Below are positions 13,301-24,800 of a DNA stretch of 64,000 bases, piece by piece. This stretch comes from Tiliqua scincoides (lineage: Eukaryota > Chordata > Lepidosauria > Squamata > Scincidae): positions 62,652,256 through 62,716,255 of the forward strand of contig NC_089821.1 in assembly GCF_035046505.1 (NCBI RefSeq), read 5' to 3'. The position numbers were made by a program, and so were the translations under genes. Within the stretch, counting starts at the first letter, position 1; the number at the start of each line of letters is the position of its first letter. The notes beneath the pieces were generated by a model that was given only the letters and a program-made list of their open reading frames with translations, did not search any database and was not told where the DNA came from.

Positions 13301-13800
13301 TGACTTTACTCAAACTTCTGAGTAGACATACTTACGATTGCAATGTAGTTCTGAGTGATTATGGAAGAAGGTTGGATTATGGGATATGTGCTGACTCTGA
13401 AAAGCCTAAGGGCCCAATCCTTCCCAGTCTTCCAGCACTGAAGCAGATGCAGTGCAACTTCATGGTAAGGCAGCAAACATTCTGTGATTGCCTCCCCACT
13501 GCAGGATGCAGCACATACCATGTTGGCTCAGCTGCTTCAGCCTTGGAAAGCTGGATAGGATTGAGCCCTGAGACACATTTTTCTGCCACTCATTGTTGAA
13601 TCTCCAGCTCCTCAACATCTTTGCTGTTATTCTTCACATGAGGAGATAAGTACAGGCTGAGCACCTCCTATGTTTTCACAAGCTATTTTTTGTTTGTTTT
13701 TTCATGGATTTTTCTCTACAGCTTGGGCTCTTGCTCACCCAAAGCACAGCAAGAACTGGATATTGTGAAACAGATCAAACCTCATCTTGTTATCTTCTAA
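11..13800 (+). CDS. NLRP6: NLRP6-like PYD-NACHT-LRR inflammasome sensor, 8 coding exons
   Basis: Exons 11-290, 1651-1692, 2669-4430, 7640-7810, 9222-9392, 10446-10616, 12037-12207 and 13722-13800 all have GT-AG borders and join in frame to 948 codons plus TAA. Residues about 8-93 are a pyrin domain with the family motif IPRSRLEKA and YGEEGA. A FISNA-like stretch is followed by NACHT with Walker A GAAGIGKT (201-208), Walker [10 protein letters not shown] (278-286) and the winged-helix motif [10 protein letters not shown] with His502. Four LRR exons of exactly 171 nt, all phase 2, cover residues about 695-923, and a short tail follows. NLRP proteins are cytosolic sensors that recruit ASC through the PYD. 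The NLRP6 name rests on eight exons and on the neighbours COX8B, PSMD13 and SIRT3. By sequence alone NLRP3 or NLRP12 cannot be excluded. ATGs at 11, 14 and 20 are all possible starts, and any 5' UTR exon lies outside the window. Confidence 0.88.
291..2668. other. NLRP introns 1 and 2 (linker exon at 1651-1692)
   Basis: The two introns flank a 42-nt exon that adds a 14-residue linker between the PYD and NACHT exons and keeps phase 1 on both sides. I recognise no mobile element or second gene in either intron; the short open frames here lack family signatures. Confidence 0.6.
7208..7260. repeat. TACA/TATACA microsatellite
   Basis: Tandem TACA units pass into TATACA units in NLRP intron 3. Confidence 0.9.
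7330..7379. repeat. (TG)n microsatellite
   Basis: About 24 uninterrupted TG units in NLRP intron 3. The translated frames over it are artefacts. Confidence 0.97.
7911..8929 (-). mobile_element. hAT (Charlie-like) transposon remnant in NLRP intron 4
   Basis: The ends are inverted: CAGGGGTGCTCA at the left and its complement TGAGCACCCCTG at the right. On the minus strand around 8110-8290 the conceptual translation reads like the C-terminal hAT dimerisation region, with phrases such as [14 protein letters not shown] and [12 protein letters not shown]. The rest of the transposase is missing, so this is an internally deleted copy. No convincing 8-bp target duplication is visible. Confidence 0.8.
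8649..8852. repeat. Short GC-rich minisatellite inside the hAT remnant
   Basis: CACTCCCAGG recurs six times, mostly within a longer unit GCTCACTCCCAGGGATGCGT. The array lies entirely inside the hAT element, next to its right end. Confidence 0.75.
11392..11652 (+). mobile_element. CR1 LINE 3' fragment
   Basis: Sense-strand match to the 3' end of the CR1 copy seen at 38743-40001, including the segments for MPLKGDW and the untranslated stretch ending in CAGGAAGCTGGACTACATGG. It is 5'-truncated and lies in NLRP intron 6. Confidence 0.85.
13411..13568. repeat. Palindromic MITE-like repeat, long type
   Basis: It begins GGGCCCAATCCTTCC and ends GGATAGGATTGAGCCC, which are inverted copies. The inner arms CTTCCAGCACTG and CCTTGGAAAGCTGG also pair. 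The same layout recurs at 19936-20116 and 33335-33512. The family is unnamed here. Confidence 0.7.
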
Positions 13801-13870
13801 AAGCAGCAGGAAGATCCATTTACAGCCGCTTCTTGAGGGTCAGCTTTTGTTCATAAAACAACAATATTGA

Positions 13871-14165
13871 GAACATAAGAAGAACCTGGCTGGATCAGGC
13901 CAAAGTCCTTGCTAGCCCATCATCCCATTTCCCACAGTGCCCAAACAATTGTCTCTGAAAAGCCCCCAAGCAGGACATGAAGGCAATGCTGTCTCCTGCT
14001 GTTACAATAACTGGTATTCAGATGCCTAGTGCCTCTGCACCAGGAGATTCCAGGTAGCCGTGGTATCCAGGACCACTGATAGATCTCTATTCCATGAGTT
14101 TGTCTACTCTTCTTTAAAAGCCATCTAACCATCACCACATCATATGGCAGCAAATGTAATAAATT
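13871..14165 (-). mobile_element. CR1 LINE 3' fragment, diverged
   Basis: It starts with the antisense CR1 3' end GAACATAAGAAGAACCTGGC and runs to GGCAGCAAATGTAATAAATT. It is older and more diverged than the copies at 38743 and 59082. It lies 70 bp past the NLRP stop codon and so may form part of its 3' UTR. Confidence 0.75.
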
Positions 14166-15530
14166 CAGTGGTGTGCTACGTGGGGAAGTTCCTTCTTTTG
14201 TTTCTCCTGCGTCTCCTGCCAGTCTGTTTCATTGGATGTTCCCTATGTTCCACTATGAGGTCAACTCTCCACATGCTTCCTACATAGCAGTGTTCTTCAA
14301 CCTGTGAGTCATGAGCCCAAAGGGGGTGGTTTGAGGCATGCCTGCTAGTGCTGGTGGACAGCAGCCCCCAAGGAGGCATCAGTCCAGCAGGGCAGGGGGG
14401 CTCTGCACTCTTCACCCCTTCGAAGCTGGTCTGTTGCTTCCAGTCCCCAAAACGATGGCACCTGGTCTGGGCTCCACAAGCAGGGAGACCCAGACAGGGA
14501 GCTTCAATACTCCAGAGCTGGCTGCAAGAAGGCCCACCTGCCCACAGAACCTGTGCAACACCACTGAAAGCCCCCTCCCCCAACTCTGGGAGTCAAGGGT
14601 GGAGAGAGTCCACCAGTCAGCCAGCCAGCCCATGTCCAGCACCCCTGTCAGTCCAATCCCCTTTGAAAGACATCTAGGCCGTCAGGTGCCATCACAGTCC
14701 AACCAGATCCAGCAGCACCTGTCCAGCTTTCCCATCCAGCACCCTGTCTGTCTAACCCACTTTAAAAGGCATCTAGGCCACTAGATTGAACCTAGGAGTG
14801 TCTGCATTCAGAACTACTACTGAACTATCCCCACCCCCCAAGTTAAGGTGCATGGGTAGGCTGAATCCATAGACAGGAATGTCATCAGGTTTTACTAGAC
14901 CCACAGAGTGGCCTGTCCAGTGGACACAGGACTGGGTCCTGGGAAAACATCAGTGGGACAGGGGGCAAGCTGTCAGCCCATTCAGCAGAGTGCGCCTGCA
15001 TATGTTGGAGCACCAGAGGAGCAGCAAAACATGGCAAATGTCTGCAGGAGCCTTCCCATCTCCCAGAAGTGGGGGCTTAGGACTCGGAAGGCAGCCAGGC
15101 TGGCTGGGTAGAACCAGGAAGGGGGATGGACCAACCAAGGCCAGGGGACTACAAGGAGAGGGTCAGGACTAAGGAAGGATTGGAGACCAGCTAGACGGGA
15201 GAGGCCAGAGTCCTGTAAGGCTGGAAAAGGCCCTAAGGCTAAGGTGGCATCTGAAGTTAAGATAGTGGTCATGCCTGTCCCCAGCTCAGACACTGCATCT
15301 CTCCCTGACTCATTGACATATTGCCCCTGCATCTCAAGGTTCAATGTAGCTGTCGTGGTTAATAACCAGTGATATAGTCCACCATCAATGTTTAGAATCC
15401 ACTTTAAAGGTTTAGAATCCGCTTTGGGTGTACAATACCCAACCTCCCCAGCAATGGCATAACTAGGGTTGGTGTCACCTGGTCTGATAACTCATGGTGT
15501 CACCTCCATTAACTTTATTTATTTACTATA

Positions 15531-15788
15531 GAGGCAGTTCATGGCTGAACAATGTCACATTCTGGCAACTCCTGCGACGCCGCTGGAACCAACCGTATTG
15601 GCCTCTGCCTTTCCATTGGACCATTTCAGCGACGTGGAGAGGGGGGATTTGCTGCATGGGTAACAGCCTATCCTCCATACCTACTTTACCCAGGCTTCGC
15701 ACACTGGAGAGGACACTCTGTTCCAGAACCACCATTCAGAGCGCAATACCATAGTCTTCCGAGACTGAAGGATGCCAACAACGGAGAG
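15531..15788 (+). mobile_element. SINE-like element with LINE-derived 3' tail
   Basis: About 258 bp nearly identical to the inverted copy at 54192-54452. Its last 70 bp or so (CAGAGCGCAATACCATAGTC and onward) match the 3' end of the LINE at 20118-21070. The 5' part is not shared with that LINE. No clear tRNA A/B boxes were seen. Confidence 0.65.
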
Positions 15789-16936
15789 CAGTATGGGTTA
15801 TCCAACCAATCAGTAACCAACAAAAAAAGTGGCCATCTTGGTCAGTTTAGAGTTATGGAAACCCACAGTTTGTGGCATAAGGCAGCTATGTTTTTCTTTT
15901 CTGGTTATTTGGCTATAGCTTTTGATATATCTGAAATATCTGAACACAGATATTTCAGTGCAGTTTGTTTAATTGCATTCTGCTATAAGTCACGCATCAA
16001 ATGGTAAATAACATAATGATATTATTCCTAAAAACCACGATTTCCACAATTTTGGTCACTAGAGGTGTCACCCCCCCCCCCAGGGTGTCTCCTTACAAAC
16101 ACCTTATTGGTTCTGGTTTGTGTCATAATAGTATCTCATTAGCTCTTTTCAGTCTCATTGATCCATTTTCGGAGTTTAAAAAATGCACTTTTTGTTATAT
16201 AAGACAGCTGCATTTTTGTTTTCTGAGTTTTTTGGCCATAGCTTTTGAAAGAATGAAGATATTTCACTCCACTTTTTTTCATTGCATTCTGCTGTAAATT
16301 ACGTATCGAATGGTATATTAACATGATGATATTATTCCTAAAAACTACAATTTCCACAATTTTGGTTACTAGTGTGTCACCATCACCCCTTGGGTGTCAC
16401 CTTACTAACACCTTATTGCAGTGGTTCTCAAACTGTTAGTGCAGGGACCCACTTCTTAGAATGACAGTCTATCTAGGCCATACCAGAAGTGATGTCTTGG
16501 CTGGAGGTGACATCATCAAAGAAATTAAATATAAAGTAAAACAAAAATAATAAAATAAGGGGAAACCAGCCCTGTTCCACCAAGTGAATTTTCTCTGTAG
16601 CCTGCCTGCAATCACAAGCCCCCCCCCCCAAAAAAAAATCAGTTAAGATTTGCAGCCCTAGCCAGTGCCCAGTTCAATTTAAGTTCTTCTGCTTAAACCA
16701 TATCACCATCCAGACACCACTTACCATTATAAGTATAAAAAAGAAAAAAATTAACATTACCAACTGAAGCCTCTGTTTTATTCCTTTTATTGGGGGGGGG
16801 CTGCCTTCTGGAGCATTTGTTGAGCTCCAATTTCATTGAATTGGGACCATTCTGGTGGCCTTGCATTCGTCTTTGCCTGATCTGAGCACGAGCCAAGGCA
16901 CCTTTGCTTATTCTCAAGTAAACACCAACATGTAGC

Positions 16937-17345
16937 TTACAATGCAATCCTAACTGCACATTAGGCTGTAAAGCACGTTTGCACCTCCTCAGGAGGAAGC
17001 TGCGCCAGCGCAGAGGTGCACTGGCACACGGAAACGGCTTCCCCCAGATAAATTGCATTGGCTGAGCTAGGAGGCAGGGCTGGGATCCAGCTGTTATGCA
17101 GGATCCCAACCCCCGTTCCCGAGCAGCGTGGAGCAGCTTCAAGCCACTCCCCTCTCCTTGGACTTGTGCCACCTCAGGAGGTGGTGCAAGTCCGAGGAGA
17201 CCCACAGGGGCTGCAGTGGTTTACCCAGAGGTAAAGGAAAGAGTTTCCCCTTACCTCTGGCTGAGCCACTTCAGGCACCTATCCTGCACTGGACACAGCA
17301 CAAGCCTCTTGGTTTGCCTGTTCCAGTGCAAGATAGGATTGTGCC
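16937..17345. repeat. Palindromic MITE-like repeat, GC-rich type
   Basis: It is bounded by TGCAATCCTAACTGC and GATAGGATTGTGCCC as rough inverted ends, and inserted within the composite hAT element. Similar GC-rich units lie at 22680-23234, 31540-31775 and 45096-45596. Confidence 0.55.
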
Positions 17346-18681
17346 CTTAGTTTTGTTTTCCATAGGGCTCAATACATTTGTCAGCTTGGAGGCAGGGACT
17401 TCCTTCTCGGGTGTTTTTTGGGGGTTGCATTTATCAGTTCAGGACCATTAGGGTGCCATTGGATTCCTCTCAGCCTGCCCTTTCCAATGGACTTTGGCAA
17501 GTTTGCCTACTCGCGTGTAAATGCGCGATACGGCTTAGTTTCACTTTCCATAGGGTTCCATGCTTTTTGGTTTTATGGCCATAATGTTTGATATAATTGA
17601 GATATTTTACTCCGGTTTTTTCAATGCATTCTGTTGCAAATTACTAATCCAATGGTATATAGCATGATGGGGTTATTCATAACCACCGCAATTTTAGCGA
17701 TTTTGCTTACTAGTGGTGCCACCCACCCTGAGGGTGGCACCCAGGGCCAGTGACGCCCTTCGCCCCCCCCTAGTACACCAGTGCCTAGAAGTAGCCACCT
17801 GGCTGGGCTCTGCCATTTCCAATCTCGTGCACAGAAAACTGGTCAGGAGACTCTGCTTTCCAAGTCAAGCTCCATGTGGGTTGGATTTTGGCTGTTGGGC
17901 CACATGCGGCCCTCAGGTTGTTGACCCCTGAAGTAAGAGAGTAGAATCACACTAGGAAATTAAATAAAAGCAAGGTAATGAAGTAGGAAACATGACACAA
18001 AAGCTGGGGGGTATACGAAAGGAAAATTGAGAAATGCAGGGACCAGAAATCACAAAATAGAACGCAAGCAAATGGAGGGCTATCAGAGAAAGCAACAACA
18101 AAACTTTTAAGTGGTTCAAAAAGGCATTAAATGTGAGAGGCAAAAAATATGGATAGAAGAGGAAAACCCTGCTTCGACAGGGGGGAGGAACTAGAAATGT
18201 GGCTGCCCCACCTAGCGAACAAGGTTGGCTGTGGACTGTATGCAATACAATCTTGCTCTGATTTGTGCACCAGGGATGAAACCATATTGAGTGCAGAATG
18301 GAGTGCTACATCGTCATAAGGAGGAAGCACATCTGCTTCTGCCTCACACTGCAGCCTGGAAAATTAAAATGAATTCTTCCAAACAAAACAACGTGATCCT
18401 TCTGCAGATTGTGGTTAAAAGGTGCAAAGTATTCAGCATTTTGAAACATTGTTCACGTGCAAAGTGTTCAGCACCAGGAAACTTTTTCTGACAGAGGATA
18501 TTGCACAATTCAGGGATTTCAGGTCTTATCCTGATCATGAAGTCTACCGACTCTTGTGCAAACAGACATTGTGCAACAGAAGCGTTTGGCATAGTCCCAG
18601 GCAAAGTTTCCTGAAGGAAACTTCAGCATTTCCTCATTTCACTACTTACGTAACTATTTAGCGTATATACTCAAAAGAGAG

Positions 18682-18688
18682 TATATAA
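18682..18688 (+). promoter_or_regulatory. TATA box of the ficolin gene
   Basis: TATATAA lies about 60 bp before the ficolin start codon at 18743, which places transcription start near 18712 if spacing is typical. No CpG-rich region surrounds it, consistent with a tissue-restricted gene. Confidence 0.6.
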
Positions 18689-18742
18689 GGGACCCACAAC
18701 CCTGAGTCACAGGGGCAGCAGAGTGGGGCTCTGCAAGGCAAG

Positions 18743-21728
18743 ATGACAGCATGGATTGGCTTTTCCCTGCCCCTGACATTCCTCGCAGTTTTGTCTGTGG
18801 AGAGAGGGAGCTTTGGACAGGAGACAGAAACCAGCTGCTGTGCACGTGAGTGGGAATGTGAGGGGAAAGTCACACAATATGTAGGGTTGCCCAATCAATA
18901 CAAGCTAGGGGTTTTATGTCTTTCTCAGTTGTGCAGGATGGAGAATTTTGGCAGGTGCAACCTCTCCCATCTGTACTGTAGCAGTGTGATGAGAAAAAAA
19001 GGGCCTCTGCAATGACTGCTCCCACGCAACCACTGGGCAAAGAAACCCTTAACCCTATGGAACATTCCTCAGGGGATGGTTTGTGGGAAAGAGGAATACA
19101 TCTGGAACTGACATTTTATAAGCAGGGATGGATTAGATAAGAATCCAAAGGCAGTGAAAACACTGGCTGGCTTTGTTCTTGGAGCAGGGAGTTAGACTAG
19201 AGAGGGATAAGTTCTGACAAATGAACAAGTTGTGATATTCTCTGGAATAAGGGACATTCTGTGCGGTGGAAGATGGTGCACAAGGATTTGAAATGTATCC
19301 CTCTCTTCCTCATCCAAATCCAGTACCACCTTCAGCATCACACTGGATTATTCACATTCCAATACTCCAGCGCTTCCCAATCTTCTTTGGCCTGTGACAT
19401 CCCCGCACGCTGCAAACACAGTGCATGGTTCCTGGAAGTGACTGGATGTAATCACCAGTTACTTCCAGATTCGGAAACCCATGATGGAGCTTCAAATTGC
19501 TGTAAGAGGCTCAGGGCAGGCGAGTGGGCTTTTCAAAGCATGAGAAAACCACATGCTGGCGCTCAGTCCACTAGGCTGAGCCTCCTATTGCCATTTAAAG
19601 CTTTTGTGGGTCTCGCTGATGGTCCACAATGCCATAGGGGAGTGCCTCATGATGCCCCAGGGCATCATGCCCCACACATTGAGAATCCCTGCAATCTTGG
19701 TTTATCATTGAAGTTCTTTCTAGTCCTTACGAAAACTGCCTTACTTCACTCAGCTTTATAAATTGTAAATCCTGCCTCACTAACCTTCTACAGTTCCTTG
19801 AGAGTGTCAACAGCCATGTAGATAGAGGTGATCCAGTAGATGTTATATACTTAGATTTTCAAAAACTTTTCATAAAGTGCCCTATCAAAGGCTCATAAGT
19901 AAGCAGTCGTAGAGGTGTTTGTTTCTGGTGAGTAAGGGCTCAATCCTATCCAAATTTCTAGCACCGATGCTGCCATACCAATGGGGTGTGCATTCCATCC
20001 TGTAGTAGGGAGGCAGTCACTGAAGCCTCCTCAAGGTAAGGTAATGTTTGTTTCCTTACCTCAGGCCTGCATTGTGGCTGCACCAGCACTGGAAAGTTGG
20101 ATAGGATTAGGCCCTTAGAGTCCAATCCTTTTAGTTTAGTTGGCAACCTTCAGTCTCAAAAGACTATGGTATTGTGCTCTGAAAGGTGGTTCTGGAACAG
20201 CGCCTAGTGTGGCTGAAAAGGCCAATTCGGGAGTGACAATGCCTTCCACACTGGGAGCAAGTGCAGTCTGTCCCTGGTCTGTCTCCCTGGCTATGGGCCT
20301 TCCTTCTTTGCCTCTTAGCCTCAGACTGTTGGCCAAGTGTCTCTTCAAACTGGGAAAGGCCATGCTGCACAGCCTGCCTCCAAGCGGGCTGCTCAGAGGC
20401 AAGGGTTTCCCACTTGTTGAGGTCCACTCCTAAGGCCTTCAGATCCCTCTTGCAGATGTCCTTGTATCGCAGCTGTGGTCTACCTGTAGGGCGCTTTCCT
20501 TGCACGAGTTCTCCATAGAGGAGATAACAACAACAACAACAACAACAACAACAGGTATTTATATACCGCCTTTCTTGGTCTTTATTCAAGACTTTATTCA
20601 AGGCGGTTTACATAGGCAGGCTTTATTTAAATCCCTTATTAAATAGGGATTTTTACAATTGAAAGAAGGTTCTTTCTTTCAAGAACCACTACATTCAGGT
20701 GTTTCATTCTGTTCTGGCTTCACATTCTGGCCTCCATCCTCCCACGCTCAGAGCAGATGGAATAGCTCGGCTTCAGCTTGTCAGCTGCTTCAAGGTCGCA
20801 CGGTGCCGGTGGCCTCGAACTGGCGACCTTGTGGATGTTATCTTCAGGCAGACGGAGGCTCTACCCTCTAGACCAGACCTCCTGCCCTTTGGGATCCAGC
20901 CATCATCCATTCTCACGACATGACCAAGCCAACGCAGGCGTCTCTGTTTCAGCAGTGCATACATGCTAGGGATTCCAGCATGTTCCAGGACTGTGTTGTT
21001 TGGAACTTTGTCTTGCCAGGTGATGCCAAGAATGCGTCGGAGGCAGTGCATGTGGAAAGCGTTCAGTTTCCTCTCCTGTTGTGAGCGAAGAGTCCATCCT
21101 ATGTGTGTCTATTCAGAAGTCAGTTCCATTATAAATGGGGTTTACACCCAGGAAAGTGTGGATAGGATTACAGCCTATTACAGCCTCTTACTGAACAGAA
21201 TGGGCTGACTAAAGTAAATACTGTAATACCATTTTCAAACAATTCTATATAGAGAATGCTTATTTTATGGATTAGTAACTGGCTGAACGGCAAGAAGCAA
21301 AATGTATGAATAAATGGACAATTTTCTGAGTGGAACTAAGAAGTGGAATTCCCCCAAAGATCTATATTGGGACGAATACTTTTTAACTCATTCATATATT
21401 ATGTGGGATTAGATGTAATCAGTGAAGGGGCCAGTTTTGCAGACAAGTTGTTCAGAGCACTGAAAATCCCCAAAACGAACTCTTCAAACTGCCAAATGTG
21501 GCAAAATGGCAAACATGGTTCATGTGAAAAAGTGTGCAGTGATGCATGTCAAAAATCCCAATTTCACATATACGCTGACAGGTTCTCAGCTATCAGTGGT
21601 TAACCAGGAAAGAGATTTTGGGATCATAGTGGGTAGCTCAATGAAAATGTCAACCCAGAATGTGGCAGCTGTGAAAAAAGCAAATTTCATGGTAGGGGTA
21701 ATTATGAAAGGGATTGAAAATCAAATTG

Positions 21729-21812
<84 letters not shown>

Positions 21813-24800
21813 AGTTACTTTTGGAACACTGTGTACAGTTGTGCTTACCACATTTCAAGAAGGATATTGCTGCATTAGAAAAGAAGCAGAAGAGATAAAC
21901 CACAATGTTCAGGGGGCTGGAGTACCTTCCCTATGGTGAAAGTCTTTAGTGTTTGGGGCTTGATTTCATAAAAGTGACTGTGGGGATATGGTTGAGGCCT
22001 ATAAAATCATGAATGGTGCAGAGAAAGTGAACTGAGAGTTTTCTCCCTCTCACACAACACTAGAACCTGGGATTATCTCATTAAATTTATTGGTAGGAGA
22101 TTCAGAATCGACAAAAGGAAGGATTTTGGCATGCCCAACATAATTAATCTATGGAATTTGCTACCACAGAATGTGATAATGATCACTCTCTTAGATGGCC
22201 TTAAAAAGAGATTTGACTAATTTGTGGTAGATGGCCCTATCACTGACTGATAGTCATGATGGCTATATGCTATCTCCAGGTTCAGTGGCAGTATGACTCT
22301 GAAAGCTAGTTGCATTCAGGGAGGGGGGAGGGCAACAGCAGGGAACAGATGTTGCCTTAATTTCCTGCTTGTGGGCCTCTCAAAGGGAACTGGTGGGTCA
22401 CTGTGTGATAACAGGAGGCAGGACTAGATGTGCCCTTGACCTGATCTAGCCAAACTTTTCTTGTGTTCTTGTACTCTTATATATGCTATTTTTTTTGGCT
22501 TTAGAGCTGAAGGGCCTATCGCAGTGTGGAACAGACAAGATCTTTTTCCAGGGCCATCCAGGGACACCAGGAATTCCAGGCATACCAGGAACAAATGGGA
22601 TGTCTGGTGCTAAAGGTGACACAGGGCCCCAGGGACCCCCAGGTGAGAAAATGCCTATCACCATTTATGTTACCAGCCTACAGCTCAATCCTAAACTGCC
22701 TTGAGCACCAAGACTGCCATGGCGTGGTATCCTAAGTGTACCAGGCAGCCGCTGGCAGCTCTTTGGGAGAAGGGGACATTTGTCCCCTTCCCCCAGGTAA
22801 GAAAAGTTGCCCTGCAATGGGGCTACTAGATTCTGCAGCAGCACTTGGGCTGGCACAGAATCAAGACCCTCCATGTTGGGCTGCAAGGCCCAACACGGGG
22901 CTCTGGATCCAGCAGAGCTGAGCTCTGCCGGTCCCACCCTCCTCCTACCTGGCTCCCTCCCCTGCCATGCCTCCTCCCCCCACCTCCCCCCCCCCAGAAT
23001 GCCTCCTTCCCGCTTCCTCCCACAGCCCCACTCACCTCTCCACCACCTGGCAGTCCAGGTGAGCACCAAGTAGTGGAGCCTTGGCCTCCCACTGTCACTA
23101 GTCCAGCGCCATCTGGCACTGGGCTAGCTCTGGGAACAAACTGGTGCTAAGGGCTCGCAAACGTGCCTTATGGCATGTTTGTGACTGTGTGCACCAGCGG
23201 TAAGCTGGTGCACTGAGCTCAGGATTGGGCTCTAAATGAGAATGCTTCTTTGTTTTGTTCCATCTAAGAAACATAGTAAATCAGAGTCACTGAATCAGTC
23301 ACTCCTTTGCCTTTAAAAGTCAATGAGCTAGGAGTGGGGGGGGGGGCAGGGGCAGCTGGGGTTGCTGAATGAAAGATTGAGTTTCCCAAGCCTGTCCCCA
23401 GAACGCTTGATAAGAGGGAACAAGGTGCTTGATAAGAGGGGACAGGTGTTTACAGCCTTTTTTCTCTGCTGTTGAAGACCACTCTTAAGGGTCAGTTTAG
23501 GTGCTAGCAGAGTGTGTGGAAGCTGCTCCTGTCTGGCTGAATCCCAGGTTCTGGCAACCACTCCAAAGAAAGGGGACCGTGCAAGTCTGGTGAATGAAAT
23601 GTTCCTTCTCAATCCAACTGTTTCCATTCCCAGGAATTAGGTGATGCTGGCATGAGAAAGATTCACATCATTCACCCACTTTCCTACAGACATTACTGGA
23701 GTAGCAAAGACCCAGCCAGGCTGACATGAAATCTATTTCACATTCTCAGAAGGAAGTGGACATTGATTCCACCTCACATTTCCAGGCTAGTTCACACATG
23801 CATCTTCATGACCTGATGATGGCAGCATCATGACCTGCCTGTGTGAAGGAGCATCTCAGATCTTCAAATGCTAGAAAGCGCACTCTTTCTGAGATAAGGT
23901 ATCTTTGAACGGGGCAATTGTAACATGTGATGTAACGTGACAATAAAACCTCTTCCACACCCCTTCACTAATGAGTCTAAGTGGGGAATTCAAACAGGAG
24001 AATTCAAAGTCCTTGCATGCTGTAAGTCAATTTGACCCCATCAGATTTCCCACTTGCCTCTCTGACTCCCCTTGTTTTTTACTGAGACACTGCAGAGTTT
24101 GGTATGATGGTATCATTCTAGAGATTTTTATAATATCTTCTAAAGACATTGCTGATCTCTTCCCTCAGGTGAGAAAGGATCCGTTGGTGCACCTGGGAAA
24201 GCTGGACCCAAAGGAGATAAAGGAGACAAAGGTGATGCACCTTCAGTTTCATGGAGGGGGTGGATGGAAGAGCTGGGTGACAAGTGAAGCTGCTTGGCCC
24301 ATTCACGCACCACTGACCTCACTCAGCTTGCTGCCATAGGTTGCTCAAGCTTTTTGCAAAGACAGGATCAAATTGTTGCAGGTCTGACTTTCACTTCTAC
24401 TCCTGTTTGTGAGAAGAGGGAAAACAAACCAGCGTAAAAATACGTGATCTTACAAATGGAGCCTCTGAAAAACTCTTACTCTCATTTTCCTTTTGGCTTG
24501 CACACCCTCCCTGCAAGAACATCTCAGAAGTACAGTCCAGCGCTCCCAATGGCAACAGAGCAGGGTTTTGATTCCTCAGTATTCTCTGCCCCTCAACAGA
24601 GGCAGCAATCTGTTTGGGCCCTCTCTGCCATTCTGTTCTGGCTCAGTGGGTTATGTTTTACAGCAGGAGTCTGTGTCTCAGGCAGGAGTGCCCTCTGGTG
24701 GTGCAAGTGAGGCACTGCAGGCCTACTTCTCCCTCCTCCCCAGCCTGCTCAGAGGGGCTCCTCCGGAGTATCTCAGATTGGCATCAGGCCTCATCCTACC

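Larger units (their letters stand above)
15452..17783 (-). mobile_element. Composite hAT-like element, reverse orientation
   Basis: The right end reads, on the minus strand, CACTGGTGTACTAGGG, and the left edge resembles it. It shares long segments with the copies at 25447-26683 and 59736-60725, including a second hAT end CAGTGGTTCTCAAACTGTTA at 16429. About 335-bp units bearing CCACAATTTTGGT and ACTAG repeat in tandem between 15830 and 16425. A LINE-tailed SINE-like element (15531-15788) and a palindromic repeat (16937-17345) are inserted in it. Confidence 0.65.
14288..17930. mobile_element. Possible outer hAT element carrying nested insertions
   Basis: The left edge CAGTGTTCTTCAACCTG and the complement of the right edge, CAGGGGTCAACAACCTG, look like paired hAT ends. 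The 8-bp flanks do not match, so the pairing is tentative. Inside are unassigned sequence (14330-15450) and the composite element at 15452-17783. Confidence 0.4.

Noticed and set aside
14338-15172. Overlapping frames of 97 to 148 codons downstream of the NLRP gene
   Set aside because: Pro/Ser-rich translations of GC-biased repeat DNA within a probable hAT element. No conserved motif.
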